Made by a program: the position numbers and the translations under genes. 64,000 bases of DNA from an uncultured Dysgonomonas sp. (GTDB taxonomy: Bacteria > Bacteroidota > Bacteroidia > Bacteroidales > Dysgonomonadaceae): assembly GCF_900079725.1 (NCBI RefSeq), contig NZ_LT599032.1:5080054-5144053 (forward strand), written 5' to 3'. The notes beneath the pieces are model-generated. The model was not told the origin of the DNA, did no database searches, and saw nothing but the letters and a program-made list of their open reading frames with translations. Below, one piece after another: positions 43,236-53,205 of the stretch; the first letter of the stretch is position 1; each line of letters starts with the position of its first letter.

Positions 43236-44768
43236 ATGAAATCTGACACGCGGCGAATAGCTCAAAACTCAATTTATCTGTATATACGGATGGCACTCAT
43301 GATGGGTGTATCTTTATATACTAGCCGTGTTGTACTCGAAAATCTTGGAATAGAAGATTTCGGTATATTCAGTGTAGTAGGAGGGTTGGCTATATTATTT
43401 AGTTTCTTCAATAATGCCCTTACTACATCTTCTCAACGGTTCCTTACAGTTTCTATTGGTAAGGATCATGTGGTGGAAACAAAGAAGGTGTTTTCTACGA
43501 GTATGAATTGCCACATGATCATTTCGTTTGTGATTCTAATACTTGCCGAAACTATAGGGCTATGGCTTCTAAATACTCAACTGAATATACCTGAGGAGAG
43601 AATGTATGCCGCTAATTGGGTTTATCAACTGACGTTGCTTTCTTGCCTTTTGAGTATATTGAACGTACCCTATACAGGCTCCATTATTGCTTACGAGAAG
43701 ATGTCGTATTTTGCTTGGTCCAGTGTTATCAGCGCCATGCTCAAGCTCGGTGTGGCATGGCTTATTGCGGTAACCGATTCTGAACGTTTGATTTTTTATG
43801 CAGTGTTTCTTGTAATTGCAGCTATCATTAAATTCGTGATTGACCGGGTCTACTGTCGTATCCGATTTTCCGTGTGTCACTATAGTTTTCAATGGGACAG
43901 GAATTTATTTAAAGAGATGATATCTTTCACAGGTTGGAACATTCTGAAAATGGGAGCGGTAATGGGTGTGTCTCAAGGGAATAATATGCTTATAAATATT
44001 TATGGAGGTACAGTCGCAAGTGCAGCCATGGGAATTGCTAACCAAGTCAATGGAAATGTATATGGATTTATGCAAAATGTACAGACGGCATTCAATCCGC
44101 AGATTACAAAAACGATAGCATGCAATCAAACAGAGGATTATCAATCATTAATCCGGATGTGTGCAAAAATCTCTTCCTATCTCCTTTTTTTTCTTGCAGT
44201 TCCTCTTGTTCTGGAAATGGATATTATTCTGAAATTATGGTTGAAAGAAGTTCCTCTCAATACAGAAATTTTATGTGTATTCTCTATTGTGTCTGTTTAC
44301 CTCGATTCGTTAATTGGTCCTCTCTCGGCTGCCGTGATGGCACATGGTGCAATTCAACGGTATCAGATTGTGACTTCTGTTTTATGGCTGATCTCTATCC
44401 CTGCAGCCTGGTTGTATCTCCAAATAGGGATGCCCTTCGAGTATATTTTGATATCAAAGATTATCGCTCAAGTCATAATATTAGGTTATTCTCTATATTT
44501 TCTTAAAAAAAATATCGTTTTTGAAGTAGCATCATTTATCAGAAATGAATGCCTTACAACCTTGGCCGTTTTAGTAAGTAGTATCTATCTCAGTTATCTT
44601 ATAATAAGCAATTTTCATTATTCGGTTTGGGCTAATTTAATATTGTCTGTCATATCATCATGGGCAATTCTAATAATTATAATATTAGCGATTGGACTCA
44701 CATGTAAAGAAAGAATCGCTATTAAAAATCTGCTGTTAAAAAAATTAATTGCATGGAAAAAGTTGTAA
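43236..44768 (+). CDS. wzx: Polysaccharide repeat-unit flippase, Wzx-like
   Basis: A 510-residue protein with about 12-14 membrane helices of the MVF/MATE polysaccharide-transporter type. It opens with IAQNSIYLYIRMALMMGVSLY and LYTSRVVLENLGIEDFGIFS, the usual start of these proteins. It moves lipid-linked repeat units from the inner to the outer face of the inner membrane. Its last 16 bases overlap the following fucosyltransferase gene, showing translational coupling. Confidence 0.9.
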   Translation: MKSDTRRIAQNSIYLYIRMALMMGVSLYTSRVVLENLGIEDFGIFSVVGGLAILFSFFNNALTTSSQRFLTVSIGKDHVVETKKVFSTSMNCHMIISFVILILAETIGLWLLNTQLNIPEERMYAANWVYQLTLLSCLLSILNVPYTGSIIAYEKMSYFAWSSVISAMLKLGVAWLIAVTDSERLIFYAVFLVIAAIIKFVIDRVYCRIRFSVCHYSFQWDRNLFKEMISFTGWNILKMGAVMGVSQGNNMLINIYGGTVASAAMGIANQVNGNVYGFMQNVQTAFNPQITKTIACNQTEDYQSLIRMCAKISSYLLFFLAVPLVLEMDIILKLWLKEVPLNTEILCVFSIVSVYLDSLIGPLSAAVMAHGAIQRYQIVTSVLWLISIPAAWLYLQIGMPFEYILISKIIAQVIILGYSLYFLKKNIVFEVASFIRNECLTTLAVLVSSIYLSYLIISNFHYSVWANLILSVISSWAILIIIILAIGLTCKERIAIKNLLLKKLIAWKKL

Positions 44769-45646
44769 GATTTATATACGGGGGAGGCTTAGGCAATCAA
44801 TTATTCCAATATGCAGCAATGCTTTATATAGAGAAGAATTTTCCAGAAGTGAAAATTATACCCGATTTTGACCAATATTGCTACGATTGTTTTCATAACG
44901 GAATCGAAGTTCAGAAAATTTTCCACACAGATTTTACCGAAAAAATTAATAAGACTGAATATTTGCGGAAGTCTTATAATAAAAAAGAATCTAAGATACG
45001 TCGTATAGCCAGAATTGCATGGCATAAATTGTTAGGATATAAGACTTTTTATAATTCAGCTATAATTACCCCCAATAAAATAGCAAAGATTATTGAAAAC
45101 AATGAAAAAATGATATTTGCCGGATTTTTTCAAAATGATACATTTGCTTCTGTAGTAAAAGAACGTTTATACCGGGACTTTATACAATATCCCTCCCTGG
45201 GAACGGATAATGACGGACTTCTTGCCCGAATAAAAGAACGGGACAGTATCAGTCTACATATTCGCAGGGGGGATTACATCGGGCTTCCCCTTTATGATGT
45301 CTTTAATGGTACAGAATATTATCAGCGGGCAATCTCTTATTTTAAAATAAAATATCACAATCCTGTATTTATAATATTCTCCGATGATATTACTTGGGTT
45401 AAAGAGAATCTCATTATTGAGTGTGATTGTGAATATGTGGATTGGAATAATGGAGAAGATTCTTTCAAAGACTTGATTTTGATGGTGCATTGCGCTCACA
45501 ATATAATAGCTAACAGTAGTTTCAGCTGGTGGGGTGCATGGCTCAATCAGAATCCCGCTAAAATAGTTATCTCTCCCCAAAATTGGTTTATAGGAAAACC
45601 GAGCGATGAGGTTGTGCCTAGCGATTGGTTGAGGCTTAATAATTAA
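44753..45646 (+). CDS. GT11-family alpha-1,2-fucosyltransferase-like
   Basis: A 297-residue glycosyltransferase with the GT11 hallmarks. These are GGGLGNQLFQYA at the N-terminus, HIRRGDY (169-175), which binds the GDP-fucose phosphates, and the late motif NSSFSWWGAWLN. Family members add fucose in alpha-1,2 linkage, usually to galactose. No gmd or fcl genes for GDP-fucose are in the window, so the donor must come from elsewhere. It overlaps wzx by 16 bases. Confidence 0.9.
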   Translation: MEKVVRFIYGGGLGNQLFQYAAMLYIEKNFPEVKIIPDFDQYCYDCFHNGIEVQKIFHTDFTEKINKTEYLRKSYNKKESKIRRIARIAWHKLLGYKTFYNSAIITPNKIAKIIENNEKMIFAGFFQNDTFASVVKERLYRDFIQYPSLGTDNDGLLARIKERDSISLHIRRGDYIGLPLYDVFNGTEYYQRAISYFKIKYHNPVFIIFSDDITWVKENLIIECDCEYVDWNNGEDSFKDLILMVHCAHNIIANSSFSWWGAWLNQNPAKIVISPQNWFIGKPSDEVVPSDWLRLNN

Positions 45647-45664
45647 ACAGAATAGTATAATCCT

Positions 45665-46657
45665 ATGATTTCTATTATAGTACCGGTATATAATGTAGAA
45701 AAATATATTGTCGAATGTATAGAATCTATATTGGTACAAACATATACAAACTGGGAATTATTTCTAATAAACGACGGCAGCACAGATTCTTCCGGTGATA
45801 TTTGCCAAGGCTATGCCCATAAAGACAACCGCATTGCATATATCAGGACGCAAAACCGGGGTGCATGCCATGCCAGAAATACAGGTTTGGAGAAGGCTAA
45901 CGGAGAATACATATTCTTTATGGATTCGGACGATATGCTAATACCTGATACATTACAGATATTGTTTGACAAATTTGCTATTGCTGAAGTCGGGCTTGTT
46001 TGCGGCGAATGTCAAGCTATGTATGAGGATGGAAAAGATTATAACTATAAACGGCCTGTTTTCCCTGATAAAATAACGGCAGGCAATCAAATGCTAAAAG
46101 ATATATTGACTTATAATACGTTATGTTCGATATGGGGAAAACTATATAAGAAGGATCTTATCGCATCAATAAAGTTTGAGGATAATTTAAAATTGGGTGA
46201 AGATATCCATTTCCTTACTACTTTATTTAGCGAAAGATCATGTTCTGTTTTGAGATGCCCGGAGAAAATCTACCGTTATCGTATATTACAAAATTCAATT
46301 TCACATTCAAAACAAGCCTCTCTTATTGGTGAAATTCAGAACTATATCGAAAACATGATTCAACTTCGTATTAAGTATAACAAATATATTTCTAAAAACT
46401 GTGCTGAAGAGTTCTCTTATAACGTTTGTTATAATATACTGTATTGCATATACTTAACGGGTCTAATGAAAAGGACTGAACGTTGGCAGCTTGACATGTT
46501 AAAATCTGAAGTTCTATATATTAAGACTATTGACGATGGGCTTACACAGGATATAAAGTCATTACTGAGATCTGATAAACCCGGTATATCATGGACTTTG
46601 ACATTCCGCCACTTTACTGGTTATGTTAAAGGTGTAGCGCGTAAGTTTACGAAGTAA
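45665..46657 (+). CDS. Glycosyltransferase, GT2 family (GT-A fold)
   Basis: A 330-residue protein with the GT-A core at the N-terminus: ISIIVPVYNVEKYI, FLINDGSTDSS, the NRGACHARNTGLE line and the metal-binding DSDD (about residue 90). The C-terminal 120 residues are helical and variable. It adds one sugar to the growing repeat unit on the cytoplasmic face of the membrane; donor and linkage cannot be told. It starts 19 bases after the fucosyltransferase gene. Confidence 0.9.
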   Translation: MISIIVPVYNVEKYIVECIESILVQTYTNWELFLINDGSTDSSGDICQGYAHKDNRIAYIRTQNRGACHARNTGLEKANGEYIFFMDSDDMLIPDTLQILFDKFAIAEVGLVCGECQAMYEDGKDYNYKRPVFPDKITAGNQMLKDILTYNTLCSIWGKLYKKDLIASIKFEDNLKLGEDIHFLTTLFSERSCSVLRCPEKIYRYRILQNSISHSKQASLIGEIQNYIENMIQLRIKYNKYISKNCAEEFSYNVCYNILYCIYLTGLMKRTERWQLDMLKSEVLYIKTIDDGLTQDIKSLLRSDKPGISWTLTFRHFTGYVKGVARKFTK

Positions 46658-46726
46658 TTTAATATTCGGTACAGATATTCTATAAATCTAAAAGGGTAGG
46701 AGAAGACTCCTATTAAATAACAAAGA

Positions 46727-47860
46727 ATGATGCGCGTTCTTTTTATCTCACATTATCCGGGGCTTGGCGGTGCTAATCTTTCGATGATCCATTTAATAGA
46801 ACATCTGAGAATATATGGTATCGTACCCTTAGTCTTTATACCTGCCCATGGGCCGATAGAAGTAGAACTTCAAAAAAGAGGAATAGCATATGAAATACAC
46901 CGGTATGCCTCATTACGTACTGTGGACAAGGGCACCGTATACAATGCATTAGAAGCCGTTTTGAGAGTGGCTGTCAACATCGGGCAGTCTATCAGATTAT
47001 CCATCAAACTGCGAAACAAAATAGATCTGATCCATTCAAATTCCAGTTTAGTATTCTTAGGTTGGTTTTTAAAAAAAATAATGAGAAAGCCATTAATTTG
47101 GCATCTACGGGAATTTGGGCGTGGCGACTACGACCTATGTTTACCATTGGGAAGAAAAATCTCTGCTAAATGTTATGAAGACGCTGATGTCATGGTCGCA
47201 ATTTCCCAATCGGTTGCAGACTATTATATGCAATCAATATGCCCCGAGGCCAATATGAGGACGATATATAATGGTATAGATGAGAGTAGTGTTCTACCCC
47301 GTTTTATCCGGAAGGAAGATAAGATAGCAATATGCATGGCTGGAGGTATAAGCGAACAGAAAAATCAGATAGAATTAATCCGTGCTGTCCGTTTAATAAA
47401 AAATAATAATTTCAGAATTGACATAATTGGGGATGGTGATAAAAAATATATCGACAAACTGAGATTAATTATCAAAGAATACGGATTAGATGATGTGATA
47501 AGATTTATAGGCCCAAAGGGTAATATCGGTGCTATTCTCAAAAATTACAGTATTGGCATTATTACATCAAAAAATGAGGCTTTTGGCCGGGTAATTATCG
47601 AATATATGTTGGCAAAACTTGCTGTGATAGCTCCTAATGCCGGAGCATGTACAGAATTGGTGTGTAATGGACAAACCGGATTTGTGTACGAGCTTGGCAA
47701 TGCGTCCGACTTGGCAAATAAGCTCCAATTACTTATTCAAAATGGCACTGAACGTAACCGTGTAGCTTTATCGGGCTATGATATGGCGATCAATCACTAT
47801 ACGGCCCGGATAAATGCGCAAAAAGTTTATATGCTGTATAAAGAAGTTATGAAAGTATGA
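46727..47860 (+). CDS. Glycosyltransferase, GT4 family (GT-B fold)
   Basis: A 377-residue protein; ATG 46727 and 46730 are both possible. The N-terminal half shows ISHYPGLGGANLSM, the acceptor-side pattern of GT4 enzymes. The C-terminal half carries the donor site, with EAFGRVIIEYMLAK giving the E-x7-E motif near residue 285-293. It retains the sugar's anomeric form in this family. Its stop overlaps the next gene by 4 bases (ATGA), so the two are coupled. Confidence 0.9.
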   Translation: MMRVLFISHYPGLGGANLSMIHLIEHLRIYGIVPLVFIPAHGPIEVELQKRGIAYEIHRYASLRTVDKGTVYNALEAVLRVAVNIGQSIRLSIKLRNKIDLIHSNSSLVFLGWFLKKIMRKPLIWHLREFGRGDYDLCLPLGRKISAKCYEDADVMVAISQSVADYYMQSICPEANMRTIYNGIDESSVLPRFIRKEDKIAICMAGGISEQKNQIELIRAVRLIKNNNFRIDIIGDGDKKYIDKLRLIIKEYGLDDVIRFIGPKGNIGAILKNYSIGIITSKNEAFGRVIIEYMLAKLAVIAPNAGACTELVCNGQTGFVYELGNASDLANKLQLLIQNGTERNRVALSGYDMAINHYTARINAQKVYMLYKEVMKV

Positions 47861-49068
47861 TTTATTTGGTAATAACGCCATTTTTCCCACTTCCCGGTCA
47901 CTATTGGGGCGGTTATGTATATGATCAGGTGAAAGCTATTATCAATACCAATAAGTATGAGCGTATAATAGTACTGCGTAGTATGAGCCTGAACAAAACA
48001 TTCAATTACCAATTTGAAGGGATAGATGTTATTGGTTTGCCAATGTTTCAAATGCCTTCTATGGTGATGAACGGCTTACAAGGTTTATGGAACGTTCGGA
48101 TGCTGAAACAAACCCTGGAAAAACACTCAATTAATATATCCGATATTATTGTTGCTCATATCCATACAGCAGGTTTTGCATATTATGCAACATCTTTGAA
48201 GCAGTGGAACAGGCAAATCATTACGCTGCTCCAGCATCACGACCTGGATCCGATAGGGATAAATAGTGGCAAGTTATCGGATAAGAAATGGAATATCCGG
48301 ATAAAAGCACGAATTGCTTACCATCATTTTAAAGATGTTGATTGTCATGTATGTATCAGTGAGTCGTGTGAAACGAATCTTCGCATGTTTCCTAAGATAA
48401 GAAAAGAAGAGAAATACGCTCCATACATCAATAAACTTCTTAAAATGCAGGGATTAACACATCCTCCGGTTAATAATGTTTATGTATTGTATAACGGGGT
48501 CGATTGCAGTAAGTTCTTCCCTATGGTAGCAGACAGAGCAACTGAAGATTTTGTTATTGGCTGCATCGGCCGCTTTAATGATCTTAAAAATCAGATGACA
48601 CTAATAAAAGCGGTTGAGTATCTTTATTGTAATGGAGAACGGGATATTCGATTGAAACTTATGGGAACCGGACCGCTAAGAAATTATTGTGAGCAATATA
48701 TAAAGGATCAAAATCTACAGGAAATAATCAGTTTCGAACCGGAATGTGCACATAATCAATTGTTCCGTTTCTATAACTCCATAGATTTATTTTGCCTACC
48801 CTCTTATTTTGAAGGCTTCGGGTGCATCTTCACTGAAGCTTATGCCTGTGGTAAGCCATTTATGACTTGCAGACATCAAGGGGCGGAAGCCCTATTAGAC
48901 GAAGAGACGAAAAAGCATTTTATGCTTAGCGACCCCACCGATTACATAGCATTGGCAAATCTTATTAGTGATTACAAGGAGAAGCGTTATCCATTTGTAT
49001 TAACAAAACCCCACGATATAAACAGACTCATGGATACTTTCTGTAAATGGTTGGAAAATTACAAATAA
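47857..49068 (+). CDS. Glycosyltransferase, GT4 family (GT-B fold)
   Basis: A 403-residue protein. The N-terminal PLPGHYWGGYVYDQVKAI line and the C-terminal donor domain (IGCIGRFNDLKNQMTLI, FEGFGCIFTEAYACGKP with E-x7-E) identify GT4. It overlaps the previous glycosyltransferase by 4 bases and ends 5 bases before the polymerase gene, so translation is coupled on both sides. Donor and acceptor unknown. Confidence 0.9.
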   Translation: MIYLVITPFFPLPGHYWGGYVYDQVKAIINTNKYERIIVLRSMSLNKTFNYQFEGIDVIGLPMFQMPSMVMNGLQGLWNVRMLKQTLEKHSINISDIIVAHIHTAGFAYYATSLKQWNRQIITLLQHHDLDPIGINSGKLSDKKWNIRIKARIAYHHFKDVDCHVCISESCETNLRMFPKIRKEEKYAPYINKLLKMQGLTHPPVNNVYVLYNGVDCSKFFPMVADRATEDFVIGCIGRFNDLKNQMTLIKAVEYLYCNGERDIRLKLMGTGPLRNYCEQYIKDQNLQEIISFEPECAHNQLFRFYNSIDLFCLPSYFEGFGCIFTEAYACGKPFMTCRHQGAEALLDEETKKHFMLSDPTDYIALANLISDYKEKRYPFVLTKPHDINRLMDTFCKWLENYK

Positions 49069-49073
49069 ACGCT

Positions 49074-50225
49074 ATGAGTGCAATCGGTAAATACGCTTTA
49101 TTACTACTTTTGATAGGGAATCTGGCCAGTCAATATGTCCCTTTCAATCCCATAGCCGGCATAATTTTTTATGGTACTCTTGTATTAGGTGCTATGTATT
49201 GTATATATAACTGTAAAGGACTTTTTATAAAAGATAATATTAAAGCTGTTTCTTTTATTTTTGTTTTTGTCACTATCTACCTTTTATATCAATTCACTTT
49301 CGGACTATTTTATATTGAAAAAATAAGCCTGATGTATCTTGCAGCAAAGATAACGGTTCTACTCATTATCTTTTGGGGTATTACGCTCCATTATGAGTTC
49401 TATTATCGTAAGATAATACCTTATTTATCTATTACAATAGCTATTCTTATAGTCTATGGGCTTTTTTTCCATAATTATATTGTTCATGGACGTTTTACTC
49501 TGGGCTTTGGTAACCCAAACAGTACGAGTGCCATAGCAGCCATTGGGTTTGCAGCATTTTTATTAATAAAAATGCCAAGTAAATACATAAGCATTGCAGG
49601 TGTAATAATATGCCTGTTTGGAGTTCTCGCCGGTGGAAGCCGTGCTTCTATAATGGTGTGTATGATTGCTTTATTTTTCAAGTATAGATTTTCGGTAAAA
49701 ACAGTTGTTTTGATTATCGGATGTCTGCTTATCGCTCTTTATATAATCCCTATGACGGGATACAAAGTAATCGGACTGGATAGAATCATGGATGTTTTTG
49801 CAAACGGAAACTTTGTCGGGTCACGTCAGGATGTCCGAAGAGCCACAATGATGATGATTAACGAGCATCCGGTTATAGGCTGGGGCTTAAGAACGGGTAT
49901 CCAGGGAGAGGCTGCTAAACTTACCACAATGGGGGCGCATAACGGCTATTTGGATACGATAAAAGCTATAGGATATCCATATGCGGCTATTTTATTTGGA
50001 GCATGCATATACATCTTTTATCGTATGCGGTTATTGTTCAAAGAAAAATCACCATACGTGAAGTTTCATCTGTTTGTAATAATATCCGTTTTGTTGGCTG
50101 CCATGTATGAGTCATATATAATAGGTGTAAATCAGATTATTACAAATCTGCTGTTTGTGTCAGTCGCTGTTTTGGAATATCGTTGTTATTATAATATTCA
50201 AGATGAAGACACTGAAGAACATTAA
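49074..50225 (+). CDS. wzy: O-antigen/capsule polymerase, Wzy-like
   Basis: A 383-residue protein with about 10-11 membrane helices and the Wzy_C/O-antigen-ligase pattern: FGNPNSTSAIAAIGFAA, AGGSRASIMV, and a large outer loop with GSRQDVRRA and HPVIGWGL followed by GAHNGYLDT. ATG 49074 (MSAIGKYA) is chosen over an ATG inside the previous gene. It should join lipid-linked repeat units in the periplasm. A ligase role is an alternative, but the capsule context with Wzc and Wzx favours polymerase. The following gene overlaps its end by 23 bases. Confidence 0.82.
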   Translation: MSAIGKYALLLLLIGNLASQYVPFNPIAGIIFYGTLVLGAMYCIYNCKGLFIKDNIKAVSFIFVFVTIYLLYQFTFGLFYIEKISLMYLAAKITVLLIIFWGITLHYEFYYRKIIPYLSITIAILIVYGLFFHNYIVHGRFTLGFGNPNSTSAIAAIGFAAFLLIKMPSKYISIAGVIICLFGVLAGGSRASIMVCMIALFFKYRFSVKTVVLIIGCLLIALYIIPMTGYKVIGLDRIMDVFANGNFVGSRQDVRRATMMMINEHPVIGWGLRTGIQGEAAKLTTMGAHNGYLDTIKAIGYPYAAILFGACIYIFYRMRLLFKEKSPYVKFHLFVIISVLLAAMYESYIIGVNQIITNLLFVSVAVLEYRCYYNIQDEDTEEH

Positions 50226-51051
50226 TTTGTACGATTATCCTCGACTTTCAGATAAAGATTTCGGCTGGATAAGGCTTTCCGGGCCGGGGCTGGCTAATTG
50301 TATGTTTGTTGCGGCCCGCGCATATATCAATTCCCAAATATACGGGACTACGTTTATTGCACCCACCTGGTGTAAAATAAGTATTGGGCCATGGCTTCGC
50401 GACGAAAAAGACAAACGGATATATAACCGTTTGTTTGAGAGTATAGGTATTTCCGGAACTAAAAAGTTGGTATTGATAATAAAAAGCCGCTTGTTCAAAA
50501 CTTCCAATATAAGAATTGTTTCGGGGCTTGCTGATTATTTCGTTGATTTGAACAGGCACTATCCGCTAGTTAAAGATTATTTTGATAAAATAGTAAGAGA
50601 AGAAACTATCTCTAACGTATCGGAAGCTCAACTGTCCAACACAATAGCAGTTCATGTCCGTTTAGGCGATTATAGCCCTGAATACCGGATTGATATAGAT
50701 TGGTATAAAGGAATAATTGAAAATATTCTGATCGAAAATAAAAAACAGCGATTCCTCGTTTTTTCAGATGGAACAGACAACGAACTGGCACCCCTTCTAA
50801 AGATATCTAATGTGAAGCGGGTATTCTTCGGAAATGCTTTCGCCGATATATATGCCATCAGTAAATGCAAGTTTACAATAGCTTCAGATTCTACCTTCTC
50901 GGCATGGGGTGCCTTTCTGGGGCAAAAACCGATTATTTTCAGCCGAAGGCATTTCCCTCCGGTATATCGGGGCGATATTCCCGAGTCGGTTTTAGGACAA
51001 TCCACTGAAATCCCCAATAAGTTTAAAAATTTGCTGAATTATGAAACGTAA
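50203..51051 (+). CDS. Second GT11-like fucosyltransferase-type glycosyltransferase
   Basis: The start at 50203 (MKTLKNINL) gives 282 residues; the open frame before it belongs to the polymerase gene. The GT11 motifs are present but altered: HVRLGDY (151-157) in place of HxRRGDY, and ASDSTFSAWGAFLG in place of NSSFSWWGAWL. The N-terminal GLGNQLFQ motif is replaced by RLSGPGLANCMF. It may transfer fucose or a different GDP-sugar. It overlaps the polymerase gene by 23 bases and the next glycosyltransferase by 11. Confidence 0.8.
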   Translation: MKTLKNINLYDYPRLSDKDFGWIRLSGPGLANCMFVAARAYINSQIYGTTFIAPTWCKISIGPWLRDEKDKRIYNRLFESIGISGTKKLVLIIKSRLFKTSNIRIVSGLADYFVDLNRHYPLVKDYFDKIVREETISNVSEAQLSNTIAVHVRLGDYSPEYRIDIDWYKGIIENILIENKKQRFLVFSDGTDNELAPLLKISNVKRVFFGNAFADIYAISKCKFTIASDSTFSAWGAFLGQKPIIFSRRHFPPVYRGDIPESVLGQSTEIPNKFKNLLNYET

Positions 51052-52084
51052 ATATGACTTTGTGTATCTAACGAATACACCTTCGTTTTACAAACTTAAT
51101 CTTTGCAACGAAATAGCCGGAAGTCACACTCTGCTGTTAGTACTTTATGGTTACGATACGGAAGCTGTGAACGCAAAACTTAATGATAAAAAAGACTGGA
51201 AGTTCGACTTCGAATTTATATACAATGGAAATGCCCGGCGGCATAATATGGTTCTGTCATTCTTCCGTCTCTTGAAGTTGATGAAATCGATTGATACAAA
51301 AAAAATATTGTTTGCCGGTTGGTTAGCACCCGAATATAATTTATATAGTTTCATATCGCCGAGACGAAAGAATGTTATGGTCTGTGAATCCTCCGTTTTC
51401 GATGTGTCATTTGCCGGACTTGCCGGATGGGCAAAGCGTAGAATTATTAATCGTATGAATGCCACATTACCATCGGGACAACCTCATGCCGAACTATTCA
51501 AGTCCGTTGGATTCAATGGAACACAACATATTACCGGAAGTGTAGGCATATTCCATAAACCCGGAAAGAAGCCGAAAGTATGCCACAATCCATTGCGATA
51601 TATTTATGTAGGACGATTGATAGATGCAAAAAATATAGATTTACTCATAGATGTCTTCAACCGGAACGGGAAATTTTTAACCATTGTAGGGCAAGGTATA
51701 TTAGAAAGCGGATTGAAAGCTAAAGCAAAAGGCAATATTACATTTACCGGCTTTGTCGATAACCATAAACTAGGCGGGGTATATCAAGCTCACGATGTCT
51801 TTATTCTTCCATCGAAATACGAGCCGTGGGGATTGGTCGTCGAAGAAGCGATCTATTGGGGACTACCTGTTATTGTCAGCGATAAAGTTGGCAGTTCGGT
51901 CGATCTGGTTAAAAATTTAGGTACCGGTTGTATTTTCCAGTCCGGAAACAGTGATGGATTGATCGATGCTATAGCTGATATGGAAATTAATTATCAAAAA
52001 TACAAACATTCGACTGATAGAGTGTGCTTTGCAGAGCGGGACAGATTGCAGATTCTCACTTATCTAAAACTTCTTGAAGAATGA
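51041..52084 (+). CDS. Glycosyltransferase, GT4 family (GT-B fold)
   Basis: A 347-residue protein opening with KYDFVYLTNTPSFYKLNL. The donor domain shows YIYVGRLIDAKNIDLL and PSKYEPWGLVVEEAIYWGLP, giving the E-x7-E motif. GT4 retaining transferase of one sugar in the repeat unit; specificity unknown. It overlaps the genes on both sides (11 and 4 bases). Confidence 0.9.
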   Translation: MKRKYDFVYLTNTPSFYKLNLCNEIAGSHTLLLVLYGYDTEAVNAKLNDKKDWKFDFEFIYNGNARRHNMVLSFFRLLKLMKSIDTKKILFAGWLAPEYNLYSFISPRRKNVMVCESSVFDVSFAGLAGWAKRRIINRMNATLPSGQPHAELFKSVGFNGTQHITGSVGIFHKPGKKPKVCHNPLRYIYVGRLIDAKNIDLLIDVFNRNGKFLTIVGQGILESGLKAKAKGNITFTGFVDNHKLGGVYQAHDVFILPSKYEPWGLVVEEAIYWGLPVIVSDKVGSSVDLVKNLGTGCIFQSGNSDGLIDAIADMEINYQKYKHSTDRVCFAERDRLQILTYLKLLEE

Positions 52085-53205
52085 AAGTTCTGCAAACAAT
52101 TGCGGGGCTCAGTGCGAAATCGGGTGGAGTCTCAACCTGTGTCTATGACCTTATCTCAGCCATCCGGAACCAGGCAGGAGATGTCGATCTCCTCACTCCG
52201 CAAGTCACCCTGCTAATGGGGAACGAACCATGGATAAAAGCGCTGCCATATGATTATATATCGCCTTATGGTTTTTCGCGTAATCTTACACGGTTTCTAG
52301 AGCAGAACAAATACGATATTTACCATACTAACGGACTTTGGATGCACATCAACCACACCACGTGTAGTATTGCCAGAAAGAAAGGAAAACCGTATATTAT
52401 CACACCTCATGGCATGCTCTACCCACAGGCTTTAGCACGGTCGGCGTGGAAAAAGAGACTGCTATTAAACCTTGGATTCAGAAAAGATATTGCAGAAGCT
52501 GCGGTTATTCAGGCAACATGTATGGATGAATTTCTTTATTATCGTGATTTGGGATTTACCAATCCGGTAGCCATAATTCCTAATCCGGTACCTCACCCGA
52601 CTTGTTTGTCCAAAATAGAAACTGTACGGGACAAACGAAGAATTGGTTATCTGGGTCGTCTGCATCCCCGAAAAAGAGTGAAGGAGCTGATAGAGGCCTG
52701 GATATTACTTGGCTGCAACGTCAACGATGCGGAGTTGATAATAATGGGGGTAGGGGAGCAGTCTTATGAGCGGGAGTTACACAATCTGGTTCGAAAAAAG
52801 GGGCTTAAGAATGTGATTTTTACTGGATTTATTCAGGGGAAAGAGAAGTTTGAAAAATTAGCCTCCCTTACTGCTCTATGTGTTCCAAGCGACTTTGAGA
52901 ATTTTGGGATGATTATACCTGAGGCTCTCTCTGCCGGGACACCAGTTATTACAAGCAGAGGTACTCCATGGCAGATTCTTAATGAACGAAAATGTGGCTG
53001 GTGGATCGACAATGATGTAGCTACGCTTTCCTCAGCAATTCAACTGGCATTTTCTAAAACCGATATAGAAATAGCTGAAATGGGGCAATATGGAAGAATA
53101 CTCGTTGAAGAAAATTTCAGTGATGAAAGAGTGGCAAAAAAAATGCTCCGCCTTTACGACTATATATCTGATGGAGGGGAAAAGCCTGAATTTATATATG
53201 AATAA
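52081..53205 (+). CDS. Glycosyltransferase, GT4 family (GT-B fold)
   Basis: A 374-residue protein of the GT4 type with AGLSAKSGGVSTCVYDL at the N-terminus, TPHGMLYPQAL mid-way (a PHG motif common in this subgroup), RIGYLGRLHPRKRVKELI and the E-x7-E line FENFGMIIPEALSAGTP. It overlaps the preceding gene by 4 bases and the following acyltransferase by 8. Probable role: adding one sugar of the repeat unit, often mannose or galactose in this subgroup, but that is a guess. Confidence 0.9.
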   Translation: MKVLQTIAGLSAKSGGVSTCVYDLISAIRNQAGDVDLLTPQVTLLMGNEPWIKALPYDYISPYGFSRNLTRFLEQNKYDIYHTNGLWMHINHTTCSIARKKGKPYIITPHGMLYPQALARSAWKKRLLLNLGFRKDIAEAAVIQATCMDEFLYYRDLGFTNPVAIIPNPVPHPTCLSKIETVRDKRRIGYLGRLHPRKRVKELIEAWILLGCNVNDAELIIMGVGEQSYERELHNLVRKKGLKNVIFTGFIQGKEKFEKLASLTALCVPSDFENFGMIIPEALSAGTPVITSRGTPWQILNERKCGWWIDNDVATLSSAIQLAFSKTDIEIAEMGQYGRILVEENFSDERVAKKMLRLYDYISDGGEKPEFIYE

